Source: an uncultured Bacilli bacterium
GTDB lineage: Bacteria; Bacillota_I; Bacilli_A; RF39; UBA660
DNA length: 60,454 nt
Direction of reading: 5' to 3'
Assembly (NCBI GenBank): GCA_947585595.1
Contig: CANPXB010000007.1
Coordinates: 1-60,454 of the forward strand
This document shows positions 7,328-15,296 of the stretch, in pieces. Positions within the stretch are counted from its first letter, which is position 1, and each line of letters starts with the position of its first letter. Under the pieces are notes generated by a model that saw nothing but the letters and a program-made list of their open reading frames with translations, was not told where the DNA came from and made no database searches. The position numbers and the translations under genes were made by a program.

Positions 7328-7352
7328 AAAGCAAAAGATTTTTTGCTTTTTT
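7328..7352 (+). terminator. Intrinsic terminator of the five-gene operon
   Basis: AAAGCAAAA (7328-7336) and TTTTGCTTT (7341-7349) with a T-run, immediately after the vWA stop codon. Confidence 0.8.
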
Positions 7353-7378
7353 GGTTTGCTAGTAAGTGATATAAAGTC

Positions 7379-7407
7379 TTTTCAAATAGGTTATTTAATG
7401 ATAAAAT
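7379..7407 (+). promoter_or_regulatory. Probable promoter of ireB-greA cluster
   Basis: TTTTCA (7379-7384), 17-base spacer, TAAAAT (7402-7407) with an upstream TG (extended -10). Confidence 0.5.
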
Positions 7408-7434
7408 TATAGTGTACTTAAGAAGGTGTGTTAT

Positions 7435-7677
7435 ATGAATGATGATACGAGTTTATTTGATGTTAATGTAGTTAAAAAGAATTTAATATCATCAACATTG
7501 AAAGAAGTATATGTTGCTTTAGAAGAGAGAGGATATAATCCAACTAATCAAATTGTTGGGTATCTAATTAGTGGTGATCCAGGATATATATCTAATTATA
7601 AAGATTGTCGTAGTAAGATATTAGATTTAGATCGTGCAGAGATAGTAGCTACTATTTTAGAAGATTATTTAAAGTAA
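7435..7677 (+). CDS. ireB: IreB family regulatory protein (YrzL/UPF0297)
   Basis: 80 residues from ATG 7435, the start preferred because AGAAGGTG precedes it. The family signature EVYVALEERGYNPTNQIVGY then LISGDPGYI is nearly identical to Bacillus YrzL. In Enterococcus, IreB is a phosphorylated modulator of the IreK/IreP kinase-phosphatase pathway that controls cephalosporin resistance. It is followed 1 base later by ruvX, the standard Firmicutes order; alaS, which normally precedes it, is replaced here by the unusual operon upstream. Confidence 0.93.
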   Translation: MNDDTSLFDVNVVKKNLISSTLKEVYVALEERGYNPTNQIVGYLISGDPGYISNYKDCRSKILDLDRAEIVATILEDYLK

Positions 7678-7678
7678 G

Positions 7679-8098
7679 ATGAGATACTTAGGACTTGATT
7701 TAGGAACTAGAACACTAGGTTTAGCTTTATCGGATAAGACAAATATGATATCTTCACCATATAAGGTATTAAGATGGAATGGTGAAGATTATAATTTATT
7801 ATTTAAAGATTTAGATAATATTATTAAAGATAAAGAAATAACTGATTTAGTTTTAGGATTACCAAAGAATATGAATAATACACTAGGTTTTGCTTCAGAA
7901 AGAAGTATGAAATTTAAAGAAGCTTTAGAAAGTAGATATCATTTAGAAGTACATTTAGTTGATGAAAGATTAACGACGATAATGGCCGAGAATACTTTAT
8001 TAGAAGCAGATATGAGTAGAGGTAAAAGAAAGAAAGTAATAGATGAGATAGCTGCAAGTATTATACTTGATACTTATCTTAAGATGAAAGGAAAGTAA
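7679..8098 (+). CDS. ruvX: Pre-16S rRNA nuclease / Holliday junction resolvase-like YqgF (RuvX)
   Basis: 139 residues, the typical family length. RNase H-like fold beginning MRYLGLDLGTRTLGLALSD with the first catalytic Asp, then LVLGLPKNMNNTLG, VHLVDERLTT with the acidic pair, and IDEIAASIIL with the last acidic position. YqgF proteins mature the 5' end of 16S rRNA; the Holliday junction role is less certain. Sandwiched between ireB and the DUF1292 gene with almost no spacing. Confidence 0.93.
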   Translation: MRYLGLDLGTRTLGLALSDKTNMISSPYKVLRWNGEDYNLLFKDLDNIIKDKEITDLVLGLPKNMNNTLGFASERSMKFKEALESRYHLEVHLVDERLTTIMAENTLLEADMSRGKRKKVIDEIAASIILDTYLKMKGK

Positions 8099-8100
8099 TT

Positions 8101-8388
8101 ATGGAAGAAAAAAAAGGAGTTTTTACAATTATTAATGATCAAGGAGAAGAAGTAGAATGTGAAATATTATTTACTTTTGATTCTGATGAAACTAAGAAGA
8201 GTTATATAGTATATACTGATAATACTTTAGATGAACAAGGTAGTACTAAAGTATATGCTTCAGTATATGATCCAACTGGACAAGATCCTACTTTATTACC
8301 AATTGAGACAGAAAAAGAATGGTTAGTAATTGAGAATATTTTATCTTCAGTGCAAGAAAAGATTAATGAGGCGCAAGCTAGTAATTAA
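8101..8388 (+). CDS. DUF1292 protein (YrzB-like)
   Basis: 95 residues. Acidic beta-rich small protein with the DUF1292 pattern: FTIINDQGEEVECEILFTF, then SYIVYTDN, VYASVYDP and EWLVIENIL. Function unknown across Firmicutes. Its place between ruvX and mltG is the conserved yrzL-yrrK-yrzB-yrrL order, which supports the call. The stop TAA overlaps the mltG start as TAATG. Confidence 0.88.
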   Translation: MEEKKGVFTIINDQGEEVECEILFTFDSDETKKSYIVYTDNTLDEQGSTKVYASVYDPTGQDPTLLPIETEKEWLVIENILSSVQEKINEAQASN

Positions 8389-9464
8389 TGATGAAGAAAG
8401 TTGGAATTATTTTAGGAATATTACTTGTTATTATTATTTTAAGTGTTTTAGGAGGAGTAATATTTTATAATAATGGATTAGGGGCTGTTGATAAGAATGA
8501 TACTCATGAAGTCTCTTTTGTAATTAATACTGGGGATGCTTCTAAGATGATTGTTGATAATTTAGAGACAGCTGGTTTAATTAAGAATAAGTATGCTGCT
8601 TATGTATATTTGAAGTTACATAAAGTTAATTTACAAGCGGGAACTTATACTTTAAGTAAGAAGATGAGTTTTAAAGATATTATTTTGAAGTTTCAAAATG
8701 GAGATGTAGCTGATAATACGATAAGTGTTACTTTTATAGAAGGTAAAAGATTAGTTAATTATGTTAAGGTAATTAGTGATAATTTTGGATATAGTGAAGA
8801 AGAAATACTTAATGTTTTAAGTGATAAAGAGTATTTAAATGAGCTTATTGATAAGTATTGGTTCTTGACGGATGATATATTAAATGATAAGTTATATTAT
8901 GCCCTTGAAGGTTATTTAGCACCTGATACTTATACATTCTATGTAGATGCAAGTATTAAGGATATAGTTAGTATTTTATTAGATGAAACTAGTAAGAAGT
9001 TAGAACCTTATAAGGAGGAAATAAGTAAGAGTAAGTATAGTATTCATGAGATTATTACTTTAGCTAGTATTGTAGAACTTGAGGGTAATAATAGTAATGA
9101 TCGAGCTGGTGTAGCAGGAGTATTTTATAATCGTTTAAATAATGGAATGAGTTTAGGTAGTGATGTAACTACTTATTATGGAGCAAGAGTTGAACTTAGT
9201 GATAGAGAGTTATATCAATATGAGATAGATGCTTTAAATGATTATAATACAAGACATCCTAGTATGGCTGGTAAGTTACCAGTTGGACCTATTTGTAGTC
9301 CAAGTACTGATTCACTTATAGCAACTATTGAACCTGAAGAACATGATTATTTGTTCTTTGTCGCTGATATTAATAAGAATACTTATTTTACAAAAAATAA
9401 TGCGGAACATGAAGCAAAGATTGCCGAATTAAAACAAAAAGGGTTATGGTTTAATTACGATTAA
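8388..9464 (+). CDS. mltG: Endolytic murein transglycosylase MltG
   Basis: 358 residues. Cuts nascent peptidoglycan glycan strands in the membrane's outer leaflet and so sets glycan length. One N-terminal membrane anchor (about 5-27), a LysM-like segment (60-115: AGLIKNKYAAYVYLKLH), and the YceG catalytic domain with LASIVELEG (catalytic Glu about 230), VAGVFYNRL, GMSLGSDVTTYYG, LPVGPICSPS and LFFVAD near the end. Length and order match the family. It is evidence that the organism builds a cell wall. Adjacent to trmR behind an 11-base gap with GGAG. Confidence 0.94.
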   Translation: MMKKVGIILGILLVIIILSVLGGVIFYNNGLGAVDKNDTHEVSFVINTGDASKMIVDNLETAGLIKNKYAAYVYLKLHKVNLQAGTYTLSKKMSFKDIILKFQNGDVADNTISVTFIEGKRLVNYVKVISDNFGYSEEEILNVLSDKEYLNELIDKYWFLTDDILNDKLYYALEGYLAPDTYTFYVDASIKDIVSILLDETSKKLEPYKEEISKSKYSIHEIITLASIVELEGNNSNDRAGVAGVFYNRLNNGMSLGSDVTTYYGARVELSDRELYQYEIDALNDYNTRHPSMAGKLPVGPICSPSTDSLIATIEPEEHDYLFFVADINKNTYFTKNNAEHEAKIAELKQKGLWFNYD

Positions 9465-9476
9465 GGAGAATCGATA

Positions 9477-10070
9477 ATGAAAGAACAAATAATTGAAATG
9501 GAACATTATGCAAAAGAACATAATGTACCAATTATTGAAAAAGATTCAATTGCATTTATTTTGAAGTTTATTAAAGTAAATGATGTTAAAGAAATATTAG
9601 AATTAGGTAGTGCAATTGGCTACTCAGCTATTTTAATGGCATCAGTTAAAGATGATGTTAAGATTACGACAATTGAACGTGATGAGACAAGATATATGGA
9701 ATGTCTTAAGAATGTTAAGAAGTGTGGCTTAGAAAAGAGAATTGAAGTAGTATATCAAGATGCTTTAGAAGTTAATTTATCTGGCGTAAGTTATGATTTA
9801 ATATTTATAGATGCAGCAAAAGGACAATATACAAAGTTCTTTGAGAAATATAAATATTTCTTAAAACCAGGTGGCGTTATTATTACGGATAATTTAAAAT
9901 TTCATGGTCATGTAGGTAATAGAAGTCAAATTGCTAGTCGTAATTTAAAACAATTAGTAGGTAAGATTGAAAATTATATTGATTTTCTTAAGAATAATGA
10001 TGAATTTGAAACTAAATTTTATGATGTAGGAGACGGCTTATCTGTAAGCATTAGAAAAGATGATATCTAA
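9477..10070 (+). CDS. trmR: tRNA 5-hydroxyuridine methyltransferase TrmR (YrrM-like O-methyltransferase)
   Basis: 197 residues. SAM-dependent class I O-methyltransferase: ILELGSAIGYSAI (SAM motif I), TIERDE, LIFIDAAKGQY (metal-binding Asp), GGVIITDNLKFHG. Bacillus YrrM/TrmR methylates 5-hydroxyuridine at tRNA position 34 to mo5U. The two genes that follow are U32-type proteins of the kind that make ho5U, so substrate formation and methylation are encoded together. Overlaps the next gene by 11 bases. Confidence 0.88.
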   Translation: MKEQIIEMEHYAKEHNVPIIEKDSIAFILKFIKVNDVKEILELGSAIGYSAILMASVKDDVKITTIERDETRYMECLKNVKKCGLEKRIEVVYQDALEVNLSGVSYDLIFIDAAKGQYTKFFEKYKYFLKPGGVIITDNLKFHGHVGNRSQIASRNLKQLVGKIENYIDFLKNNDEFETKFYDVGDGLSVSIRKDDI

Positions 10071-10857
10071 AATATTAATTTATGTTGATGATATAGAACA
10101 TATAGAAGATTATAGAAAAGTAGGAGTCTCTACTTTTCTTTTTGCTTTAGAAGGATATTGTGTTGGTTATAAGACATATTCTTTAGAAGAGATAGAAAAA
10201 ATTGATGTTTCAAATAAATATATTATTTTAAATAGAGTATTAACTTCTAGTGATATAGATAATTTTAAGAAGATTATTAAAGATTTTAAAACAATTAAGG
10301 GAATTGTTTTTGAAGATATAGGAATATATCAAGTACTTAAAGATTTAGCAAGTGATTTAGAACTTATATTATTTCAAAATCACTTTGCAACAAATAGTAG
10401 ATCAGTTAATTTTTGGTTAGATAGAGTAGATAGTTTATTTATTGGTAATGAACTTACGAAAGATGAATTAGAAGTTATTACAAATAAGGCTATTAAGCCA
10501 GTATGTCTTCATTTATATGGGTATAATCAAGTAATGTATTCAAGAAGATTATTATTAAGTAATTGGTCAGAAAAATTTGATATACCTAAAAAGAATACTA
10601 ATGTGATTAAAGATAAAGCTACAGGAATTAAATTTAGAGCTATAGAAAATGAATATGGAACAGTAATGTATTCAGAAAATATCTTTAATGGTAAAGATTT
10701 ATTAGATCTTAAGAATGTTAAGTATTTTTATGTTAATCCAATGTTGATAGAACATAATAAGGTTATGTATTTTTTACAGACTTTAGATAAAACAAATGGT
10801 GAAGATGATGGATTCTTATATAAAGAGACTATTTATAAGTTAAAGGAGCGAAAATGA
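10060..10857 (+). CDS. Divergent U32 peptidase-like protein (YrrN/TrhP1 position)
   Basis: 265 residues, weakly conserved, with the later-barrel signature of the U32 family (IKPVCLHLYGYNQVMYSRRLL). In B. subtilis yrrN sits between yrrM and yrrO and takes part in tRNA U34 hydroxylation; I assign this one by position plus that motif. It lacks the four-Cys cluster seen in the next protein, so it may be a non-catalytic partner. Starts within trmR and its TGA overlaps the ATG of the following gene, suggesting coupled translation. Confidence 0.68.
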   Translation: MISKILIYVDDIEHIEDYRKVGVSTFLFALEGYCVGYKTYSLEEIEKIDVSNKYIILNRVLTSSDIDNFKKIIKDFKTIKGIVFEDIGIYQVLKDLASDLELILFQNHFATNSRSVNFWLDRVDSLFIGNELTKDELEVITNKAIKPVCLHLYGYNQVMYSRRLLLSNWSEKFDIPKKNTNVIKDKATGIKFRAIENEYGTVMYSENIFNGKDLLDLKNVKYFYVNPMLIEHNKVMYFLQTLDKTNGEDDGFLYKETIYKLKERK

Positions 10858-12059
10858 TGGAAAGAATAGAACTACTCGCTCCCGCGGGAGATTTAGAAAG
10901 ACTTAAGATTGCTTGTTTATATGGCGCAGATGCAATATATATTGGGGGACAAGATTATAGTTTAAGAGCTAATGCTTTAAATTTTAGTTTAGATGATTTA
11001 AAGGAAGCAGCAGAGTTTGCCCATAACTTAAATAAACGAGTTTATGTAACAGTAAATATTGTATTTCATGATAAAGATTTAAAAGGTTTAGAAGAGTATT
11101 TAGTTAAATTAGATGAAATAGGAATTGATGCCATTATTGTTTCTGATGTAGTTGTAATGGACTTATGGAAGAAATTAAATTTAAAGATGGAATTACATAT
11201 TTCTACCCAGGCATCATCACTTAATTATGAAGTAGTTAACTTTTATAAAGATTTAGGAGCAACAAGGGTTGTTTTAGCTAGAGAAGCATCTAAGGAAGAT
11301 ATAAAACGAATTAAAGATGAAACAGGTATAGAATTAGAATGTTTTATTCATGGAGCAATGTGTACAAGTATTAGTGGACGTTGTGTTTTATCTAATTATG
11401 CGACGAATCGTGATAGTAATCGTGGAGGATGTGCCCAGGTATGTCGTTTTGTCTTTGATGCTGATAATAGTAATGAAGTATTTAGTATGACACCTAAAGA
11501 TTTAAATATGGTTGCAAATATTTATAAAATGATTAGAGTAGGAGTTAATTCTTTTAAAGTAGAAGGTAGAATGCGTAGTGTTTATTATATTGCGACAGTT
11601 ATTGATGTCTATCGTCATTTAATTGATATGGTAGTTAATAAAACAATAAATGATGCATATACTAAGTATTATCTAAGTATACTAAATAGATGTGCTAATC
11701 GTGATTCAACAGAACAATTCTTTAATAAATTACCAGGTAAAGATGAACAATACTTCTTAGGAAGAGATGAAGTAAGTAATAAGGATTTCTTAGGAATTGT
11801 TTTAGACTATGATAAGGAAAGTAAAATGCTTACTTTAGAACAAAGAAATTATTTTAAACCAGGTGATGTTGTAGAATTTTTTGGTCCTAATACAGAGGTG
11901 TTTAGTTTTACAATACCTAAGGAATTATATGATAAAGATGATAATTTAATTGAGGTAGCTAATCATCCGCAAATGGTTGTTAAATTCAAAATAGACCAGG
12001 AATTATCGCGATTTGATATGATGCGTATTAAAGTGTTTGACATTTCTAATTTTTTGTAG
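10854..12059 (+). CDS. U32 family tRNA hydroxylation protein (YrrO/TrhP2-like)
   Basis: 401 residues. Opens with IELLAPAGDLERLKIA and GADAIYIGG, then STQASSLN, the U32 signature ECFIHGAMCTSISGRC and GGCAQVCRF; the four cysteines fit an Fe-S site. Members act with prephenate-derived cofactors in making 5-hydroxyuridine at tRNA U34, although databases label them peptidases. Either ATG at 10854 or 10857 could be used, since GGAGCG is 5-8 bases upstream. Canonically udk lies between this gene and greA; here there are only 39 bases. Confidence 0.85.
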   Translation: MMERIELLAPAGDLERLKIACLYGADAIYIGGQDYSLRANALNFSLDDLKEAAEFAHNLNKRVYVTVNIVFHDKDLKGLEEYLVKLDEIGIDAIIVSDVVVMDLWKKLNLKMELHISTQASSLNYEVVNFYKDLGATRVVLAREASKEDIKRIKDETGIELECFIHGAMCTSISGRCVLSNYATNRDSNRGGCAQVCRFVFDADNSNEVFSMTPKDLNMVANIYKMIRVGVNSFKVEGRMRSVYYIATVIDVYRHLIDMVVNKTINDAYTKYYLSILNRCANRDSTEQFFNKLPGKDEQYFLGRDEVSNKDFLGIVLDYDKESKMLTLEQRNYFKPGDVVEFFGPNTEVFSFTIPKELYDKDDNLIEVANHPQMVVKFKIDQELSRFDMMRIKVFDISNFL

Positions 12060-12098
12060 TATTCTTAGGAAGATATTTTTGAAGGAGATGCTTGTAAA

Positions 12099-12569
12099 AT
12101 GGCAAAGAAAGACGAAATCTTACTAACTGCAAAAGGTTATGCAGAATTAGAAGAAGAGTTAAATGATTTAAGAGTAAATAAGAGGGCTGAGAATGTATTG
12201 GCTATCAAAGAAGCTAGAAGTCATGGCGATCTATCTGAAAATTCCGAATATGATGCAGCCAGAGATGAACAAGCTAAAATTGAAGCAAGAATTCAAGAGC
12301 TAGAATATAAATTAGAACATGCAACTATTATTGATAATAAAGATAAGACTCATGTTAATGTTGGATCTGAAGTTACTATTGAATATATTGATGATAAAGA
12401 ACAAGAAGTATATACAATAGTAGGATCATTAGAAGCAGATCCATTTGATAATAAGATAAGTAATGAATCACCTATTGGTTCAGCTATTTTAGGTAAAAAA
12501 GTCGGCGATGTTATTCCAGTAGTTGGTCCGAATGGATCTTATGATGTTAAGATTATAAAGATAGCTTAA
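12099..12569 (+). CDS. greA: Transcription elongation factor GreA
   Basis: 156 residues, the standard length. N-terminal antiparallel coiled coil with ILLTAKGYAELEEELNDL and the tip ARSHGDLSENSEYDAARDEQ, which carries the acidic residues that stimulate RNA polymerase transcript cleavage. The C-terminal FKBP-like domain has PIGSAILGKKVGDVIPV. It rescues backtracked polymerase. Preceded by AAGGAG. The stop codon is within a terminator hairpin, so it ends the ireB-greA transcript. Confidence 0.96.
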   Translation: MAKKDEILLTAKGYAELEEELNDLRVNKRAENVLAIKEARSHGDLSENSEYDAARDEQAKIEARIQELEYKLEHATIIDNKDKTHVNVGSEVTIEYIDDKEQEVYTIVGSLEADPFDNKISNESPIGSAILGKKVGDVIPVVGPNGSYDVKIIKIA

Positions 12570-12585
12570 TTGCTATTCTTTTTTA
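12560..12585 (+). terminator. Intrinsic terminator of greA
   Basis: ATAGC and GCTAT arms around TTAATT, followed by TTCTTTTTT. Confidence 0.7.
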
Positions 12586-12614
12586 TTGTAAATAGTTATA
12601 TTTTAAGATATAAT
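12586..12614 (+). promoter_or_regulatory. Promoter of tig
   Basis: TTGTAA (12586-12591), 17-base spacer, TATAAT (12609-12614), 26 bases before the start codon. Confidence 0.75.
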
Positions 12615-12639
12615 ATGGGAGTTAAAGGAGAAATGTGAT

Positions 12640-13890
12640 ATGAAAAACGTACATGATATTGAAATCGAAGTTAAAGGTAGTGATTGGGAAAGTATTTTAG
12701 ATGCTGCTTTTAAGAAAAAAGTTAAAGATTTAAAAGTTGATGGTTTTAGAAAAGGCAAATGTCCTAAGAATATTTATTTACAAAGATTTGGTATTGAATC
12801 ACTATATATGGATGCTGTTGATGTAGCAGCTAATGATGCTTATACAAAAGCGATTCGTGATAATGAATTAATTCCAGTTTGTGAACCTAAAATGGATGTT
12901 ACAGAAATAGATAAAGATCATGTTAAATTTAAATTTACTATTATTACGCGTCCAGATGTTAAACTTGGTAAATATAAAGGTTTAGGAGTTAAGAAGGACG
13001 AAGCTAAAGTAACTAAGAAAGAAATAGATGAAGAAGTAGCAAGACTTGCTTCTAGACTTGCGGAAATTGTAGTTAAAGAAAATGGTAAAGTAGTTGAAGG
13101 TAATACAGCAGTTATTGACTTTGAAGGTTTTGTTGATGGTAAACCATTAGAAGGTGGTACTGGTGCTAATTATCCATTAGAGATTGGCTCTCATACATTT
13201 ATTCCTGGTTTTGAAGAAGGAATAGTAGGTATGGAAGTTGGTGAAACTAAAGAACTTAATTTAACTTTCCCTGAAAACTATACTAAAGAATTAGCTAATA
13301 AAGATGTTAAATTTAATGTAACAGTTAGAGAAATTAAGGAAAGAGTATTACCAGAACTTAATGAAGATTTCTATGCTGATTTAGGTTATGAAAATATTAA
13401 GACTGAAGAAGAGTTTAGAAAAGAAGTTAAAGAAGCTATTTTAGAACGTAAGAATAGTGAAATTGAGAATAAATATTTAGATGATGTATTAGAAGCAGCT
13501 TCTAAGAATATGGAAATTGAAATTAATCCTGAAATAGTTGATGATGAAGTACATCGTATGTTAAATCAATTTAGTGAACAATTAAGAATGCAAGGTATTA
13601 GTTTAGATCAATATTTACAATTTACTAATACAACCCATGAAGATATGCATAAACAAATGGAACCTGAAGCAGAAAAACGTGTTAAATATCGTTATTTAAT
13701 TGAAGAAGTAGCTAATAAAGAAAAGATTGAAATTAATGATGCAGATGCTGATGCTGAAGCAGAGAAGATGGCTAGTGAATATGGTGTAGATAAAGCTGAG
13801 TTCTTAGCACATTTTGGTGGCTTAGATGTTGTTAAATATGATATGAGAATGCGTAGAGCATTAGAAATACTAGGTCAAGAAGAAAAGTAA
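12640..13890 (+). CDS. tig: Trigger factor, ribosome-associated chaperone
   Basis: 416 residues. Ribosome-docking domain with GFRKGKCPKNI (family signature GFRKGKxP), FKBP-type PPIase domain (about 150-235: TAVIDFEGFVDGKPLEGGTG, FIPGFEEGIVGMEVGE), and a long helical C-terminal chaperone domain. It binds nascent chains at the exit tunnel. Start 12640 lies behind AAAGGAG. The gene is monocistronic between its promoter and a terminator. In B. subtilis clpX and lonB follow; here two membrane proteins lie between tig and lon. Confidence 0.96.
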   Translation: MKNVHDIEIEVKGSDWESILDAAFKKKVKDLKVDGFRKGKCPKNIYLQRFGIESLYMDAVDVAANDAYTKAIRDNELIPVCEPKMDVTEIDKDHVKFKFTIITRPDVKLGKYKGLGVKKDEAKVTKKEIDEEVARLASRLAEIVVKENGKVVEGNTAVIDFEGFVDGKPLEGGTGANYPLEIGSHTFIPGFEEGIVGMEVGETKELNLTFPENYTKELANKDVKFNVTVREIKERVLPELNEDFYADLGYENIKTEEEFRKEVKEAILERKNSEIENKYLDDVLEAASKNMEIEINPEIVDDEVHRMLNQFSEQLRMQGISLDQYLQFTNTTHEDMHKQMEPEAEKRVKYRYLIEEVANKEKIEINDADADAEAEKMASEYGVDKAEFLAHFGGLDVVKYDMRMRRALEILGQEEK

Positions 13891-13910
13891 TTAAATTACT
13901 TTTTTCTTTT
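13883..13910 (+). terminator. Intrinsic terminator of tig
   Basis: AAAAGTAAT and ATTACTTTT around TAA, followed by a T-rich tail; it contains the stop codon. Confidence 0.75.
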
Positions 13911-13945
13911 GCTATTTTTTAAAGAATATATAGTATAATGATATT

Positions 13946-15217
13946 ATGAAAGAAGATATTGATATGGTAAAAAATGGTAAAGAAAAAATTTTATATACAT
14001 GTGTATCAGAGATAACTGAAGAAGAATATCAAAATGCTGTTAAATACTTTCCTCAAGTATACTGGTCTTTAGTAAAATGGGGAACAATGTTAAATATTTT
14101 CGTAATGCTAATATTTTTTATCTTTGGTACAAAATTAATAGATGTTTTAATTGCTTTTATTGCTTTAGAAATATTTATATTAATTATATATAAAGTTAGA
14201 TTACCACATTATGTTAGTAAATCTTATTCCAATGCTATAGCAAAAGGTCAGATAGAAACTAAAATACATACTGAGTTTTATAAAGATTATTTTATTAGAA
14301 AAGGTGAAAAGAATTCCTTAAAAATAGCTTATTCTGAAATTGGTAAAAGTGTAGAAACAGATACTAATACCTATTTGATGTATCCGAAAAATAAAAAATT
14401 AATTATTCTTCAGAAAAAATATTGTGATGAAGATTTAATTGAATTTATAAGAAATAATATACCTACGCTAGAAAAGCATTTAGGTGAAAATCAAGTTCCT
14501 CAAAAAGAATCCAATAAAGTAAATAAATTATTAAATATTATATTTTTTGTTACTATAATTAGTCTTTTTGCTTCATTTATTTTAGTTTATATTTTATTAA
14601 AATATGTATTTCATTATCATGGTAATGGTGATACTAGATATATGTGGATTTACTTATGCTTTTTACCAATTCCAATCATTTCAATTATTCTTGGTCTTAT
14701 ATATAAAAATAAGGGTTACAATTGTTCTAGAAATATTATAATAGGGATTATTGTTTCGATTATTCTCCTTATGTATGGAGGTATTCCTACTTTAGTTAGT
14801 ACTGATTTACCTGACTATAGTGAAATTGATTCATATAAAGAATTTATCGATGCTAAGTTGCCTAGTAATGGTGAACTGGATATTATTGAAGTTGGTTCAT
14901 CAGCTGATGACAAAAACGAATATGTTATTGTAGATGTATATTATGATTTAGAAGATGTGACCGAACTAGAAAAAAGCATTAAAGATAATAATAACTGGTT
15001 TTTAAGTGAAGATATTAAACAAGAATTAAAAGTTTTTGTTACACCACAAATCCATTCGTCTAAAAATGCATATTATTCTATTTATAATAAAACAACAAAT
15101 GAATATAATACACTTCCAAGTAAATCAGGTGATTATGATATATATTTTCTGAAATACGATTTAAAGGAAAAACATTTAGCGATTCATAAGTTTAAATATA
15201 GTTATGAACAAAAATAA
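13946..15217 (+). CDS. Membrane protein with YcxB-like domain
   Basis: 423 residues. Two membrane helices near residues 50-95, then a YcxB-like domain (FYKDYFIRKGEKNSLKIAYS, ETDTNTYLMYPKNKKLIIL). Three more helices follow (about 195-285), then an acidic, probably extracytoplasmic C-terminal region. The YcxB-like domain is common in Firmicutes membrane proteins of unknown role. A TATAAT (13934-13939) lies only 7 bases before this ATG, so the mRNA may be leaderless; the in-frame ATG at 13964 with AGAAG upstream is an alternative start. Not part of the usual tig-lon neighbourhood. Confidence 0.65.
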   Translation: MKEDIDMVKNGKEKILYTCVSEITEEEYQNAVKYFPQVYWSLVKWGTMLNIFVMLIFFIFGTKLIDVLIAFIALEIFILIIYKVRLPHYVSKSYSNAIAKGQIETKIHTEFYKDYFIRKGEKNSLKIAYSEIGKSVETDTNTYLMYPKNKKLIILQKKYCDEDLIEFIRNNIPTLEKHLGENQVPQKESNKVNKLLNIIFFVTIISLFASFILVYILLKYVFHYHGNGDTRYMWIYLCFLPIPIISIILGLIYKNKGYNCSRNIIIGIIVSIILLMYGGIPTLVSTDLPDYSEIDSYKEFIDAKLPSNGELDIIEVGSSADDKNEYVIVDVYYDLEDVTELEKSIKDNNNWFLSEDIKQELKVFVTPQIHSSKNAYYSIYNKTTNEYNTLPSKSGDYDIYFLKYDLKEKHLAIHKFKYSYEQK

Positions 15218-15260
15218 ATGGTTTAAATATCGTTTATTTAAACTATTATGTTAAGATATA

Positions 15261-15269
15261 TGATATAAT
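15261..15269 (+). promoter_or_regulatory. Extended -10 promoter element
   Basis: TGATATAAT (TGnTATAAT form), 28 bases before the ATG at 15297. No good -35 is seen. Confidence 0.5.
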
Positions 15270-15296
15270 TAAGATACTGATAATAAAGGTGATAAA

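Noticed and set aside
2337-7352. The operon as a tellurite (Ter) cluster or a phage Z-genome (PurZ) cluster
   Set aside because: No TerD/TerC/TerB proteins are present. The PurA-like protein keeps the catalytic Asp that PurZ changes, and no phage replication genes are nearby. Only a loose parallel (vWA plus kinase fold) remains.
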